Shown here: one piece after another, positions 1 to 6,328 of the stretch
Layout: every line of letters starts with the position of its first letter
Position numbering within the stretch: position 1 is the stretch's first letter
From: RGIG4608 sp045637205
Lineage (GTDB): Bacteria; Bacillota; Clostridia; Oscillospirales; CAG-272
Assembly (NCBI GenBank): GCA_045637205.1
Contig: JAZTYY010000016.1
Location: forward strand, 1 to 20,716
DNA: 20,716 nucleotides
Direction of reading: 5' to 3'
Made by a program: the position numbers and the translations under genes
Notes under the pieces: generated by a model
Told to the model about the DNA's origin: nothing
The model's database searches: none
Seen by the model: the letters and a program-made list of their open reading frames with translations, nothing else

Positions 1-33
1 CATACTGATTTTGTAGAGCAGAGATATGACCGC

Positions 34-67
34 ACGAAAAAACACCGTTTCCCAAGTGGTTTTTCGT
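34..67. repeat. Imperfect inverted repeat upstream of relaxase
   Basis: Eight perfectly complementary bases (ACGAAAAA at 34-41 and TTTTTCGT at 60-67) flank an 18-base centre. It lies just before the candidate oriT hairpin and could be part of the transfer origin or a weak terminator for something to the left. No function can be assigned from sequence alone. Confidence 0.4.
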
Positions 68-77
68 AAGGTTAAAA

Positions 78-109
78 CGGCGACACCTTTCCTTTCGTGT
101 GTGTTGCCG
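78..109 (+). other. Candidate oriT hairpin for the MobV relaxase
   Basis: CGGCGACAC (78-86) pairs with GTGTTGCCG (101-109) over nine positions including one G-T wobble, with a 14-base loop. GTGTGTT at 99-105 matches the GTGTG/TT nick context known for pMV158-type (MobV) origins, and a MobV-type relaxase starts 40 bases downstream, the usual arrangement in that family. The hairpin is seen in the sequence; its assignment as oriT and the nick position are inference. Confidence 0.45.
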
Positions 110-140
110 CTCCTTTGCTCTTGATTTCAAGGCAAAGGAG
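110..140 (+). promoter_or_regulatory. Hairpin that sequesters the relaxase ribosome binding site
   Basis: CTCCTTTGC (110-118) is a perfect complement of GCAAAGGAG (132-140), and the intervening bases continue the pairing (CTTGA/TCAAG) with one bulge. The right arm contains AAAGGAG, the Shine-Dalgarno sequence of the relaxase that starts at 149. In RNA this would hide the ribosome binding site and keep relaxase translation low. Structure seen; regulatory effect inferred. Confidence 0.5.
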
Positions 141-148
141 TTTTTGAT

Positions 149-835
149 ATGAGCAATTATGCGATAATGCGATTTCAAAAATACAAACTCGGTAGTGTAG
201 CAAATATTGAGCGACACCAAAAATACAGAAAGCGACTACACAACCGAGCACACCCCGAAAGAGAAAAAGAAAACATTTCATATAGTCAGTATAATGAAAC
301 AATGCGAAAGACTTTAAAAAGAGCAATTAAAGCTCAAGAGAAAGCGACAGGCAAAAAGGTGCGAAAAGATGCCGTTGTATTAACAGAATTCGTTTTAACT
401 TTTTCGCCCGAAATGGAAGATTCGATTGATAAAAATGAGTGGATAAAGGCAAATGTCAAATGGTTGTGTAAGACTTTTGGAAAAGAAAAATTATTAAAAT
501 TATTCACCAATGCTGATGAAAAAACATTTCATATCCATGCCTACATTAGCACCTATCACAAGGGAAAGTTTAATGCAAGTAAGTATTTTGGAAAGAAATC
601 TCAAATAATTGAATTACAAGATAGTTATGCGGCTGCAATGGCTCAGTTTGGGTTAATTCGTGGCGAAAGCAAAGAGCAGACAGGAGCAAGACATCAAACA
701 CTACACGAATGGCACAAGGCAGAAAGTGAAAGGTTGGAAAAAGAACTAATTGAAATGGCAAACAATGTTTTAGCAGATGAAAAGGAAATTGCACCGCAAT
801 CCCTTGAAAGTGATATTTTTGATGATTTGAGGTAG
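149..835 (+). CDS. Short MobV-family relaxase (Pre/Mob)
   Basis: Predicted plasmid-mobilization relaxase, which nicks one strand at oriT and leads it during conjugative transfer. The N-terminus (SNYAIMRFQKYK) matches the opening of Pre/Mob proteins, and the metal-binding HxH motif is present as FHIHAYI (His128, His130) in the position expected for the HUH-type fold. At 228 residues it is much shorter than the usual 400-500: the catalytic N-terminal domain is present but most of the C-terminal region for dimerization and membrane association is absent. The C-terminal 40 residues are charged and helical. The start ATG follows AAAGGAG by eight bases, inside a hairpin. It is followed 11 bases later by a small gene. 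Together with the serine recombinase it suggests an integrative mobilizable element relying on a helper for the mating apparatus. The family call is confident; activity of the short form is not. Confidence 0.8.
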   Translation: MSNYAIMRFQKYKLGSVANIERHQKYRKRLHNRAHPEREKENISYSQYNETMRKTLKRAIKAQEKATGKKVRKDAVVLTEFVLTFSPEMEDSIDKNEWIKANVKWLCKTFGKEKLLKLFTNADEKTFHIHAYISTYHKGKFNASKYFGKKSQIIELQDSYAAAMAQFGLIRGESKEQTGARHQTLHEWHKAESERLEKELIEMANNVLADEKEIAPQSLESDIFDDLR

Positions 836-846
836 GTGGTAAATGT

Positions 847-1014
847 ATGGACAAAGATTATACTATTGAGAAACTGCACAAGATTTATAATGTTGAGAAA
901 TGGAAAAAAGCACTTCGTATTGCAGAAATACGAAAAGAAACGAACTTCACTTATGGAAAGGCAGAACAAGTTTATAATGATGAAAAATCAAAAAAAGATA
1001 TGCAGAATGATTGA
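847..1014 (+). CDS. Small 55-residue protein downstream of the relaxase
   Basis: An ATG at 847 with GAGGTAGGTGG just upstream opens a 55-codon reading frame beginning MDKDYTIEKLHKIYNVEKWK, rich in Lys, Glu and Asp and probably helical. A different overlapping frame from 836 gives an implausible product, so this frame is preferred. The stop codon lies in the loop of a strong terminator hairpin, so it is the last gene of the relaxase transcript. The family was not recognised; it may be a mobilization accessory protein because of its position only. Confidence 0.6.
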   Translation: MDKDYTIEKLHKIYNVEKWKKALRIAEIRKETNFTYGKAEQVYNDEKSKKDMQND

Positions 1015-1035
1015 GAAGTTCTGCATATCTTTTTT
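991..1035. terminator. Intrinsic terminator after relaxase operon
   Basis: A 17-bp perfect stem: AAAAAAGATATGCAGAA (991-1007) and its complement (1019-1035), with an 11-base loop. Flanking A and T runs make it workable in both directions. It overlaps the last codons of the small gene. Confidence 0.8.
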
Positions 1036-1038
1036 GTC

Positions 1039-1067
1039 TTGTCGTTTCTACAAAAATATGATATTAT
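1039..1067 (+). promoter_or_regulatory. Promoter for the DUF2971 gene
   Basis: TTGTCG (1039-1044), 17 bases, TATTAT (1062-1067) preceded by an extended -10 TG. It lies directly after the terminator and 36 bases before the ATG at 1103, so the DUF2971 gene is its own transcription unit. Confidence 0.6.
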
Positions 1068-1102
1068 TTTAATAAAGTAAAACAAAATTTGGAGTGTAAA
1101 AA

Positions 1103-2110
1103 ATGAGTGAAGTTCAAATTAACGATTTTTATGATTTACATATAAAACATCACTTCGAAGAAAGAAAAATGGATTTTTTCCCTTTGTGGCATTATACAAG
1201 TGTTGATGGATTGATGGGAATAATTAGAAACGAGAAAACCGAGCATGGCAAAATGCATTTTTGGTTTACAAGAAGTGATTGCTTAAACGATACTTCTGAA
1301 GGGGAACACATTTTAAATTTATTTAATGAAATATGTTCTACTTTATTAAAAGAAAAGGAAATAAATCAATCGTTTTATGAATGCATTAAAGATGCAACAA
1401 TTCCAAATAGTCGATTTATAAATTTTCCTGTTCCTGCAGATGATGATATTACACATGCAAGTTTTATTGCCTGCCCACCTTGTCATGCATATATTTGTAG
1501 TTTTTCATTAAAAGAAGATTCTCTGGATATGTGGAGATATTATTCTAAAGGTAATGGCGGTTATGGTTTAAAATGCTATCCTTTTTTATTTGATGAATTA
1601 AAGGATTATGAGTTTTCCGATTATGATGAGAAAGCGATATTCAGTATGATTCGCTCTTATAAGGTTATTTATAATAATTCTGAAAAAGAAAAAATTCTTA
1701 GAGAAATTATTAAAGATACATTTACCGCATATCAAAAATCTAACAAGACGGAAAGCGAAAAAATTAAAGCAGCCAAAGGATTTATTCAATATGCCTTGAA
1801 AATATTTCAATTCCAGTTTAAACACGAGTGTTATGCTTCTGAGCAAGAGTATAGGTTTGTTTTTTATCGTCCATATAGCAAACCGAAAGAATTAAAAAAT
1901 GAATTACCAGAAGTAAAATACAGGTCGCAAAATGGAATAGTTGTTCCTTATATAGATATTGTTGTAGAAGACGGAAAAACCTTTTTAGAAGAAGTTTTGA
2001 TTAGTCCATATATTGAAAATCAAAATGTTGTTGCAACAACAGGCGATTACTTATCCCAATGTGGTTTTAACTGCACCACAAAAAAATCGTTATTGCCAGT
2101 AAGAAAGTGA
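1103..2110 (+). CDS. DUF2971 family protein
   Basis: A 335-residue soluble protein with the family hallmarks: LWHYTSVDGLMGII (from about residue 28), a WFTRSDCLNDTSEGE block (54-68, the family's FNDPFEG-like motif), YICSFSLKEDSLDMWRYYS (about 149-167) and HECYASEQEYRF near residue 245, the usual K/C-Y-x-x-E-x-E-(W/Y)-R-(L/F) signature. The biochemical function of DUF2971 is not established. The His-Tyr-Thr-Ser start resembles the NAD-binding histidine motif of ADP-ribosyltransferase-fold toxins such as DarT, but that is a motif resemblance only. The gene has its own promoter and terminator and sits as cargo between relaxase and recombinase, a common place for anti-phage or stress genes. Start supported by TTGGAG eight bases upstream. 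Confidence 0.75.
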   Translation: MSEVQINDFYDLHIKHHFEERKMDFFPLWHYTSVDGLMGIIRNEKTEHGKMHFWFTRSDCLNDTSEGEHILNLFNEICSTLLKEKEINQSFYECIKDATIPNSRFINFPVPADDDITHASFIACPPCHAYICSFSLKEDSLDMWRYYSKGNGGYGLKCYPFLFDELKDYEFSDYDEKAIFSMIRSYKVIYNNSEKEKILREIIKDTFTAYQKSNKTESEKIKAAKGFIQYALKIFQFQFKHECYASEQEYRFVFYRPYSKPKELKNELPEVKYRSQNGIVVPYIDIVVEDGKTFLEEVLISPYIENQNVVATTGDYLSQCGFNCTTKKSLLPVRK

Positions 2111-2123
2111 TTTCACTAATAGA

Positions 2124-2150
2124 AAAAGCGGAGCAAATTGCTCCGCTTTT
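2124..2150. terminator. Bidirectional terminator between convergent genes
   Basis: AAAAGCGGAGC (2124-2134) pairs perfectly with GCTCCGCTTTT (2140-2150) around a five-base loop. It follows the DUF2971 stop by 13 bases and lies 26 bases beyond the end of the minus-strand recombinase gene, serving both. Confidence 0.85.
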
Positions 2151-2176
2151 GTATTGCTTGTAATTCTTGTATTTTT

Positions 2177-3964
2177 TTATTTGCTTTCGGTAACATCTGT
2201 GGCTGGCATAGGTTTAAAATCGTTTTTAGGGGCATTTTTGAGCAGTTCTGCGAACTGTTTTTCATCAAGCACTACAAACTCAACTTTGTAAGAATCGCCC
2301 CTACCAGAAGTGGTATATTGCAAATAAATAGGTGAAACCATAAATGACAAATGCAATTCCAAAATATTGAGTGGATACACAACGATTTTCTTTGTGATTC
2401 GTTCAAAAAGTCCTTCGTTTATTTCACTATCTGCAAGGGAAACTATTTGCTCTAATTGATAGATACACTCATCATATATTTTGGTCGCAATAGCGGTGGA
2501 ATTATCTTGATTTTTCAGTTCTTCTATTTGTTTTCTTAACAATTCCATTTGTCTGTGGTTTTCATCTCTTAAAGGAAGATAATCACTTTCCAAAACAATC
2601 TTTTTAATGAAATTCCTTGTTAGTTCCTGTTGTTCTTCACTTATTGTATTGAGTTTGTGTTCAAGCGAAGATATTTGTCTTCGGTTGTCTTGGGGTTTGT
2701 GTGTCTTTTTCATTTCTTCAAGGATAGTTTTTTTGATTTCTTCCTTTTGTGGTTTTATAACTTGTGTTATAATATCATAAAGAGCAGTTTTCAAAACTCT
2801 GTCATTTACTCTTTTACCAATACAACCAACATTCATAATTTCGCCATCGGTATCAATTATTTGCTTTGGCAAACCCCTTTGATGATTATTGAAGCAAGTC
2901 CAAGCCTTATAAGGTATGTTTTTTTGTTTCTTTTGCAAACTAACATATCTACCACCACAAAGACCACAAAAAACCTTTCCAGAAGTCCAATATCTGTTAT
3001 TGTGTTTTTGTTTTACTTCTTCGCTCGGTTCTTTTTCTTTTAATATTGCTTGAACCTTGTCCCAAAGTTCTCTATCAACAATGGCACTTTCGGGGTGGTG
3101 GTCTTTTATAAAATGTGTGTAATAATCGCCACGATTATATTTTTTCTTGTGAGTGAGTTCATTTTCGGTATATGTCTTACCTTGAAACAAATCTCCCACA
3201 TATTTCTCATTTCGCAAAATACGAAGTATAACTGTATTGCTCCATCCATTTTTATATCGTTTGGTTTTGATACCCATATCTTGCAATTTTCTTGCTATGG
3301 TGAAAGTGCCATCACCTGCGGCAAACCATTCGAATATTTGTTTAATGATTTTCGCTTCTTCTTCAATGATGACAAAGTGTTGTTCCCCTTTTGGTTCTCT
3401 TACGATATTATAACCATACATTTCACGGCGACCAAACACAACACCTTGTTTCATTTTTTGCATTTGTCCCCATTTAACACGAGTGGAAGTTTTGCGACTT
3501 TCGTTTTCTGCACTATTACCCGCTGCATTTAATGGTTCTCTATATCCTTGATTTTCTGTATATATATTATCTGATAAAAACCAAACATATACTTTATTAT
3601 TTCGTAATTCTTCAACTGTGTTAAGCAAATCTTGAACATTACGAGAAAAACGGGAAACTTCCTTTGTTATAATAATATCTATTTTCCCCATCATTGCAAG
3701 GTCATACATTTTTTGAAATTCAGTTCTTTTATTAAGGGAAGTACCGCTCAAACCTTTATCCGCAAAAATACCTACATTAGTCCAATTTGGGTTATCTGCA
3801 AAATAGTTTTCAAAAAATTGCTCTTGTGCTTTAAGTGAATTTCTTTGGTCTGTTTCATCGGTGGAAACACGGCAATAAGCACAGACATTATGCGGTTTAT
3901 CATCTTCAATTCTGGTTGGTTTCTCTCTCGGTGGTGTTGTCTGTGCAAACGGCATATACTCCAA
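2177..3964 (-). CDS. Large serine recombinase of the integrated element
   Basis: A 595-residue site-specific recombinase expected to integrate and excise the element through attachment sites. Order: an N-terminal resolvase domain (about 26-165) with catalytic serine at Ser34 in YCRVST and the EVSRFSRN helix; a recombinase domain (about 180-310); a zinc ribbon with Cys333, Cys336, Cys357 and Cys381; a coiled coil (about 425-500) typical of large serine integrases; and a C-terminal tail. The longest start is a TTG (3964); an in-frame ATG nine bases later (3955) has GGAG four bases upstream and is equally possible. It overlaps the end of the preceding minus-strand gene by 59 bases, suggesting translational coupling. 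Its gene starts close to the cotJC junction, the usual layout of an integrase beside its att site. No frameshift or missing catalytic residue seen. Confidence 0.92.
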   Translation of the reverse strand: MEYMPFAQTTPPREKPTRIEDDKPHNVCAYCRVSTDETDQRNSLKAQEQFFENYFADNPNWTNVGIFADKGLSGTSLNKRTEFQKMYDLAMMGKIDIIITKEVSRFSRNVQDLLNTVEELRNNKVYVWFLSDNIYTENQGYREPLNAAGNSAENESRKTSTRVKWGQMQKMKQGVVFGRREMYGYNIVREPKGEQHFVIIEEEAKIIKQIFEWFAAGDGTFTIARKLQDMGIKTKRYKNGWSNTVILRILRNEKYVGDLFQGKTYTENELTHKKKYNRGDYYTHFIKDHHPESAIVDRELWDKVQAILKEKEPSEEVKQKHNNRYWTSGKVFCGLCGGRYVSLQKKQKNIPYKAWTCFNNHQRGLPKQIIDTDGEIMNVGCIGKRVNDRVLKTALYDIITQVIKPQKEEIKKTILEEMKKTHKPQDNRRQISSLEHKLNTISEEQQELTRNFIKKIVLESDYLPLRDENHRQMELLRKQIEELKNQDNSTAIATKIYDECIYQLEQIVSLADSEINEGLFERITKKIVVYPLNILELHLSFMVSPIYLQYTTSGRGDSYKVEFVVLDEKQFAELLKNAPKNDFKPMPATDVTESK

Positions 3965-4289
3965 TTTCCTTTCTGTTGGTTTTTAAATAATCCTTTGCAT
4001 ATTGTAAAATTTGCTTTGCAAATTCAGTTTTTTCTTCTTCCTTAAAAAACAATGCTTCTGGATTATGTATCAAAGACATTTGCCCCTTGCTATGTGTTAT
4101 TGCATAGCAATTATATGAGCAGACAAGATATATAAATAACTTGTCAAGGTCTTCTATTTTTGCAATCTCTCGCTTTTGTTTTATGGTGGTTTTCTTTTTG
4201 GCAAAGAACTCAAAATCTTCTTTTGTGTCCTGTGCTTTTAATTGTTCAATTTCTTCGTAATGTAATTCGTTTAAATCATATCTTTTCAT
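3906..4289 (-). CDS. Small protein encoded upstream of the serine recombinase
   Basis: A 127-residue soluble, charged protein (MKRYDLNELHYEEIEQLKAQ at the start) whose C-terminal coding region overlaps the recombinase start in another frame. The ribosome binding site AAGGAGGT is near perfect and a consensus promoter lies just upstream. Not recognised; small partners encoded before large serine recombinases sometimes act as excision or regulatory factors, but nothing in the sequence proves this. The overlap indicates that the two products are made together. Confidence 0.75.
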   Translation of the reverse strand: MKRYDLNELHYEEIEQLKAQDTKEDFEFFAKKKTTIKQKREIAKIEDLDKLFIYLVCSYNCYAITHSKGQMSLIHNPEALFFKEEEKTEFAKQILQYAKDYLKTNRKEIGVYAVCTDNTTERETNQN

Positions 4290-4315
4290 AGGTAATAAAC
4301 CTCCTTGTATGGTTT

Positions 4316-4344
4316 ATTATAACATATCCAAAATAAAACTTCAA
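4316..4344 (-). promoter_or_regulatory. Promoter of the recombinase operon
   Basis: On the minus strand: TTGAAG (4339-4344), 17 bases, TATAAT (4316-4321), about 27 bases before the ATG of the 127-residue gene. The -35 box touches the junction with cotJC at about 4344. Confidence 0.8.
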
Positions 4345-4355
4345 TAGGCACCGAA
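4341..4355. other. Right attachment junction (attR) of the element inside cotJC
   Basis: Upstream of 4344 the cotJC frame runs quickly into a TAA (4320-4322) and unrelated residues. From ATAGGCACCGAAGAA onward the translation IGTEELAHLEM matches the conserved interior of CotJC (B. subtilis reads DIGTEEFAHLEM). The switch marks the element boundary within a few bases. The left junction is outside the window, so the shared core cannot be defined. Confidence 0.7.
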
Positions 4356-4745
4356 GAATTGGCCCACCTCGAGATGGTAGGTACAATTGTATATCAGCTG
4401 ACCAGAAATCTTTCGGAGGACGATATAAACAAGGCAGGCTTCGACGCCTACTTTGTTGACCATACTAACGGTATCTATCCTCAGGCTGCTTCAGGTGTAC
4501 CTTATACAACGATGGCACTTGCATCTAAAGGCGACCCCATAACCGATATACACGAGTCTATGGCAGCCGAGCAAAAGGCAAGAACAACCTATGACAACAT
4601 TCTTCGTTACTGTGCCGACGACCCCGATGTACGCGATGTAATACGCTTCTTGCGTCAGCGCGAGGTAGTGCATTATCAACGCTTCGGTGATGCACAACCA
4701 ACAAAGTGGAATGACAACGGCGGAGCAGCTGACAAAACCGCTTGA
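4344..4745 (+). pseudogene. cotJC: cotJC 3' portion, interrupted by the mobile element
   Basis: About 133 codons of the spore-coat protein CotJC, a member of the manganese-catalase family. The retained part includes EELAHLEM, the GDPITDIHESMAAEQKART segment and FLRQREVVHYQRF, which carry the second half of the family's metal-binding Glu/His residues; the tail is a low-complexity, charged end. Family members are about 180-215 residues, so about the first 60 are missing and are expected on the far side of the element, left of the window. The frame is open with no decay, which fits either a recent insertion or an element excised precisely during sporulation. No start codon or ribosome binding site fits this fragment, so it is unlikely to be translated as it stands. 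Confidence 0.88.
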
Positions 4746-4782
4746 AATAAGGCTTTTTAAGTACATAAAAGGAGAATTAAAA

Positions 4783-4953
4783 ATGAAGCTGTTTAAGTGT
4801 ATTGTTATGCTGATTTTAATATTAATTACTGTTCGGACAGGCTATCTTGCACTTTTATATAAGGTCTCAACATCAACAGGCGCTTTTCTAATATGTTTAG
4901 GTATCACCTTGTTTGTTGCAAGTGATGGCGGTCTCGAAAGAAAATCGAATTAA
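4783..4953 (+). CDS. Small membrane protein downstream of cotJC
   Basis: A 56-residue protein with AAAGGAG seven bases before the ATG at 4783; longer upstream extensions in this frame overlap cotJC and lack a ribosome binding site. It has two hydrophobic stretches (about residues 5-24 and 33-46) and a charged C-terminus, so it is probably a two-pass membrane protein. Not recognised. It begins 37 bases after the cotJC stop and was probably cotranscribed with it in the uninterrupted locus. Confidence 0.6.
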   Translation: MKLFKCIVMLILILITVRTGYLALLYKVSTSTGAFLICLGITLFVASDGGLERKSN

Positions 4954-4984
4954 ATAATTGCTATCCTGATCACAGCATAGTTAT

Positions 4985-5041
4985 AATTAACCTACAAATT
5001 TTCAAATTATTGTTGATTTGTAGGTTAATTTGTGATATACT
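4985..5041 (+). promoter_or_regulatory. Promoter with operator-like palindrome for the Fic module
   Basis: A 15-bp perfect inverted repeat (4985-4999 and 5016-5030) overlaps the -35 region of a promoter: TTGATT (5013-5018), 17 bases, TATACT (5036-5041) with an extended -10 TG. The gene starts at 5065. The geometry is that of an autoregulated toxin-antitoxin operator; the same hairpin could also stop transcription from cotJC. Confidence 0.65.
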
Positions 5042-5064
5042 ATTAGTAGTCAGGAGGTAGTATT

Positions 5065-5586
5065 ATGACTGATATTATTTTTGAATACAAAGAATTACTT
5101 GCATCAAAACTTGAAATTGAGCAAAAGCTTAGTGTTTTGCCTAAGGGATATATATCAAAAAAGACGATTGGCGGTAAGCAATATTTATATTTGCAAACCC
5201 GTAATGGCGATACTGTTGAGAGTAAATATATCAAGGCGGAAGAAGCTCAAGGTATAACAAATCAACTTTCCTTAAGGAAAGAATATGAATCACAGTTGCC
5301 TGAGATTTTAATCAGACTTGCTGACATTGAAACCGCCGCAGAGTTATTGGATAAAGCATTGCTTCGTAAATTAAAAATGCTTAAGCTCACAAGCGGTATG
5401 GATAGCATATCTGCTGACGAAAAAGAAAAACGAATTTCCTTTTCCGATGCTATGACCTCAATCGAGGGTATTCCCGTAAGTGATATAGTTAAAAATGACC
5501 TTGCAAATTGGAAAAATGGGAATATTACATTCTTGTCGGTGTTCGAGCAAACACTTAGAAGATATGGTTTTGCAACGGAGGTATAA
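5065..5586 (+). CDS. Fic-associated antitoxin, VbhA-like C-terminus
   Basis: A 173-residue protein directly upstream of a Fic gene. The N-terminal half (about 1-60) is a compact domain with KGYISKKTIGGKQYLYLQ. The C-terminal 50 residues resemble VbhA-type antitoxins: SDAMTSIEGIPVSDIVKNDL, then a Trp-x-x-Gly-x-Ile turn and an RRYGF end. In that class an inhibitory helix with (S/T)xxxE(G/N) blocks ATP binding in the Fic pocket. Here Glu134-Gly135 are present but the residue four before the Glu is Met130 rather than Ser/Thr, with Thr131 and Ser132 adjacent. Ribosome binding site AGGAGG is strong. Stop and toxin start are three bases apart, typical for a paired module. The antitoxin role is inferred from context and motif. 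Confidence 0.75.
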   Translation: MTDIIFEYKELLASKLEIEQKLSVLPKGYISKKTIGGKQYLYLQTRNGDTVESKYIKAEEAQGITNQLSLRKEYESQLPEILIRLADIETAAELLDKALLRKLKMLKLTSGMDSISADEKEKRISFSDAMTSIEGIPVSDIVKNDLANWKNGNITFLSVFEQTLRRYGFATEV

Positions 5587-5589
5587 CAA

Positions 5590-6303
5590 ATGCGTGACCC
5601 TTATTTATATGATGATGTTGACATCCTTAAAAATTTAGCAGATATAAAAGATTCAGAATTGCTACGTACGGCAGAAGCCGATATTACCGGTCTTGCTATG
5701 GCGGCAATTTATGATTATAAATATGATAAGTTTAATACCGAAACCTTGCAGGATATTCATCGCAACATCTTTGGGCAAATATTTGATTGGGCGGGAGAAT
5801 TCCGCACCATTCAAATGGTGAAATACGAAGATGTTCTCGGCGGTGATACCGTTCGTTATGCTTATCCCAAAGAAATCAAAAAGCAACTGAATGAAACGAT
5901 GAAAGAAATCGCCAAACTCAAAAGAACCGGCGATAATGATAAGGATATCGTTTTCAAACTTGTTCGTATTATTGCAAGTATTTGGCAAACACACCCCTTC
6001 CGCGAGGGTAATACAAGAACGGTTATCGTGTTTGCCGTACTTCTTGCAAAATCGATGGGCTTTGAGGTTGAACACGAACTCTTCAAAACCAACTCGGCCT
6101 ATGTTCGTAACGCTCTCGTTTGGGCTTCGCAAGGTATCTATTCTAAATATGAATACCTTGAACGCATCTTCTTCGATGCAATCCTCGGCGAAGATAACGA
6201 CACCAACACCCCCACCGAAACCAAATCTAGCAAATACGACACCATTGGTGAGTATAAAATGAACGACTACAAAGAACGCCCACATGAGTATACGGAAGAG
6301 TAA
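5590..6303 (+). CDS. fic: Fic-domain toxin (predicted AMPylase)
   Basis: A 237-residue Fic protein. The catalytic loop HPFREGNTR (His135 to Arg143) matches HPFx(D/E)GNxR, and the surrounding helices (IFGQIFDWAGEFRT near 59-72, the family's flap region) are present. Fic proteins usually transfer AMP from ATP to a hydroxyl on a target protein; targets of small bacterial toxins include DNA gyrase, but none can be named here. The position of the second arginine of the extended motif (HxFx(D/E)GNGRxxR) is Ile146. The C-terminal 40 residues are hydrophilic and low complexity. Adenylylation may be altered by the motif change; activity is otherwise expected. The upstream gene is the probable inhibitor. 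Confidence 0.9.
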   Translation: MRDPYLYDDVDILKNLADIKDSELLRTAEADITGLAMAAIYDYKYDKFNTETLQDIHRNIFGQIFDWAGEFRTIQMVKYEDVLGGDTVRYAYPKEIKKQLNETMKEIAKLKRTGDNDKDIVFKLVRIIASIWQTHPFREGNTRTVIVFAVLLAKSMGFEVEHELFKTNSAYVRNALVWASQGIYSKYEYLERIFFDAILGEDNDTNTPTETKSSKYDTIGEYKMNDYKERPHEYTEE

Positions 6304-6328
6304 GCCTCATTGAAAGAAGTGTTAATAT

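Noticed and set aside
836..1072. A 78-codon plus-strand frame downstream of the relaxase
   Set aside because: Its start lacks proper spacing to the ribosome binding site, its composition is implausible and it runs through the terminator; the overlapping 847-1014 frame fits better.
2630..3838. Several plus-strand frames opposite the large serine recombinase
   Set aside because: They are complements of a well-conserved gene, Phe-rich, and without ribosome binding sites.
5662..6285. A 207-codon minus-strand frame opposite fic
   Set aside because: The fic gene carries clear motifs on the plus strand; the antisense product has no recognisable features.
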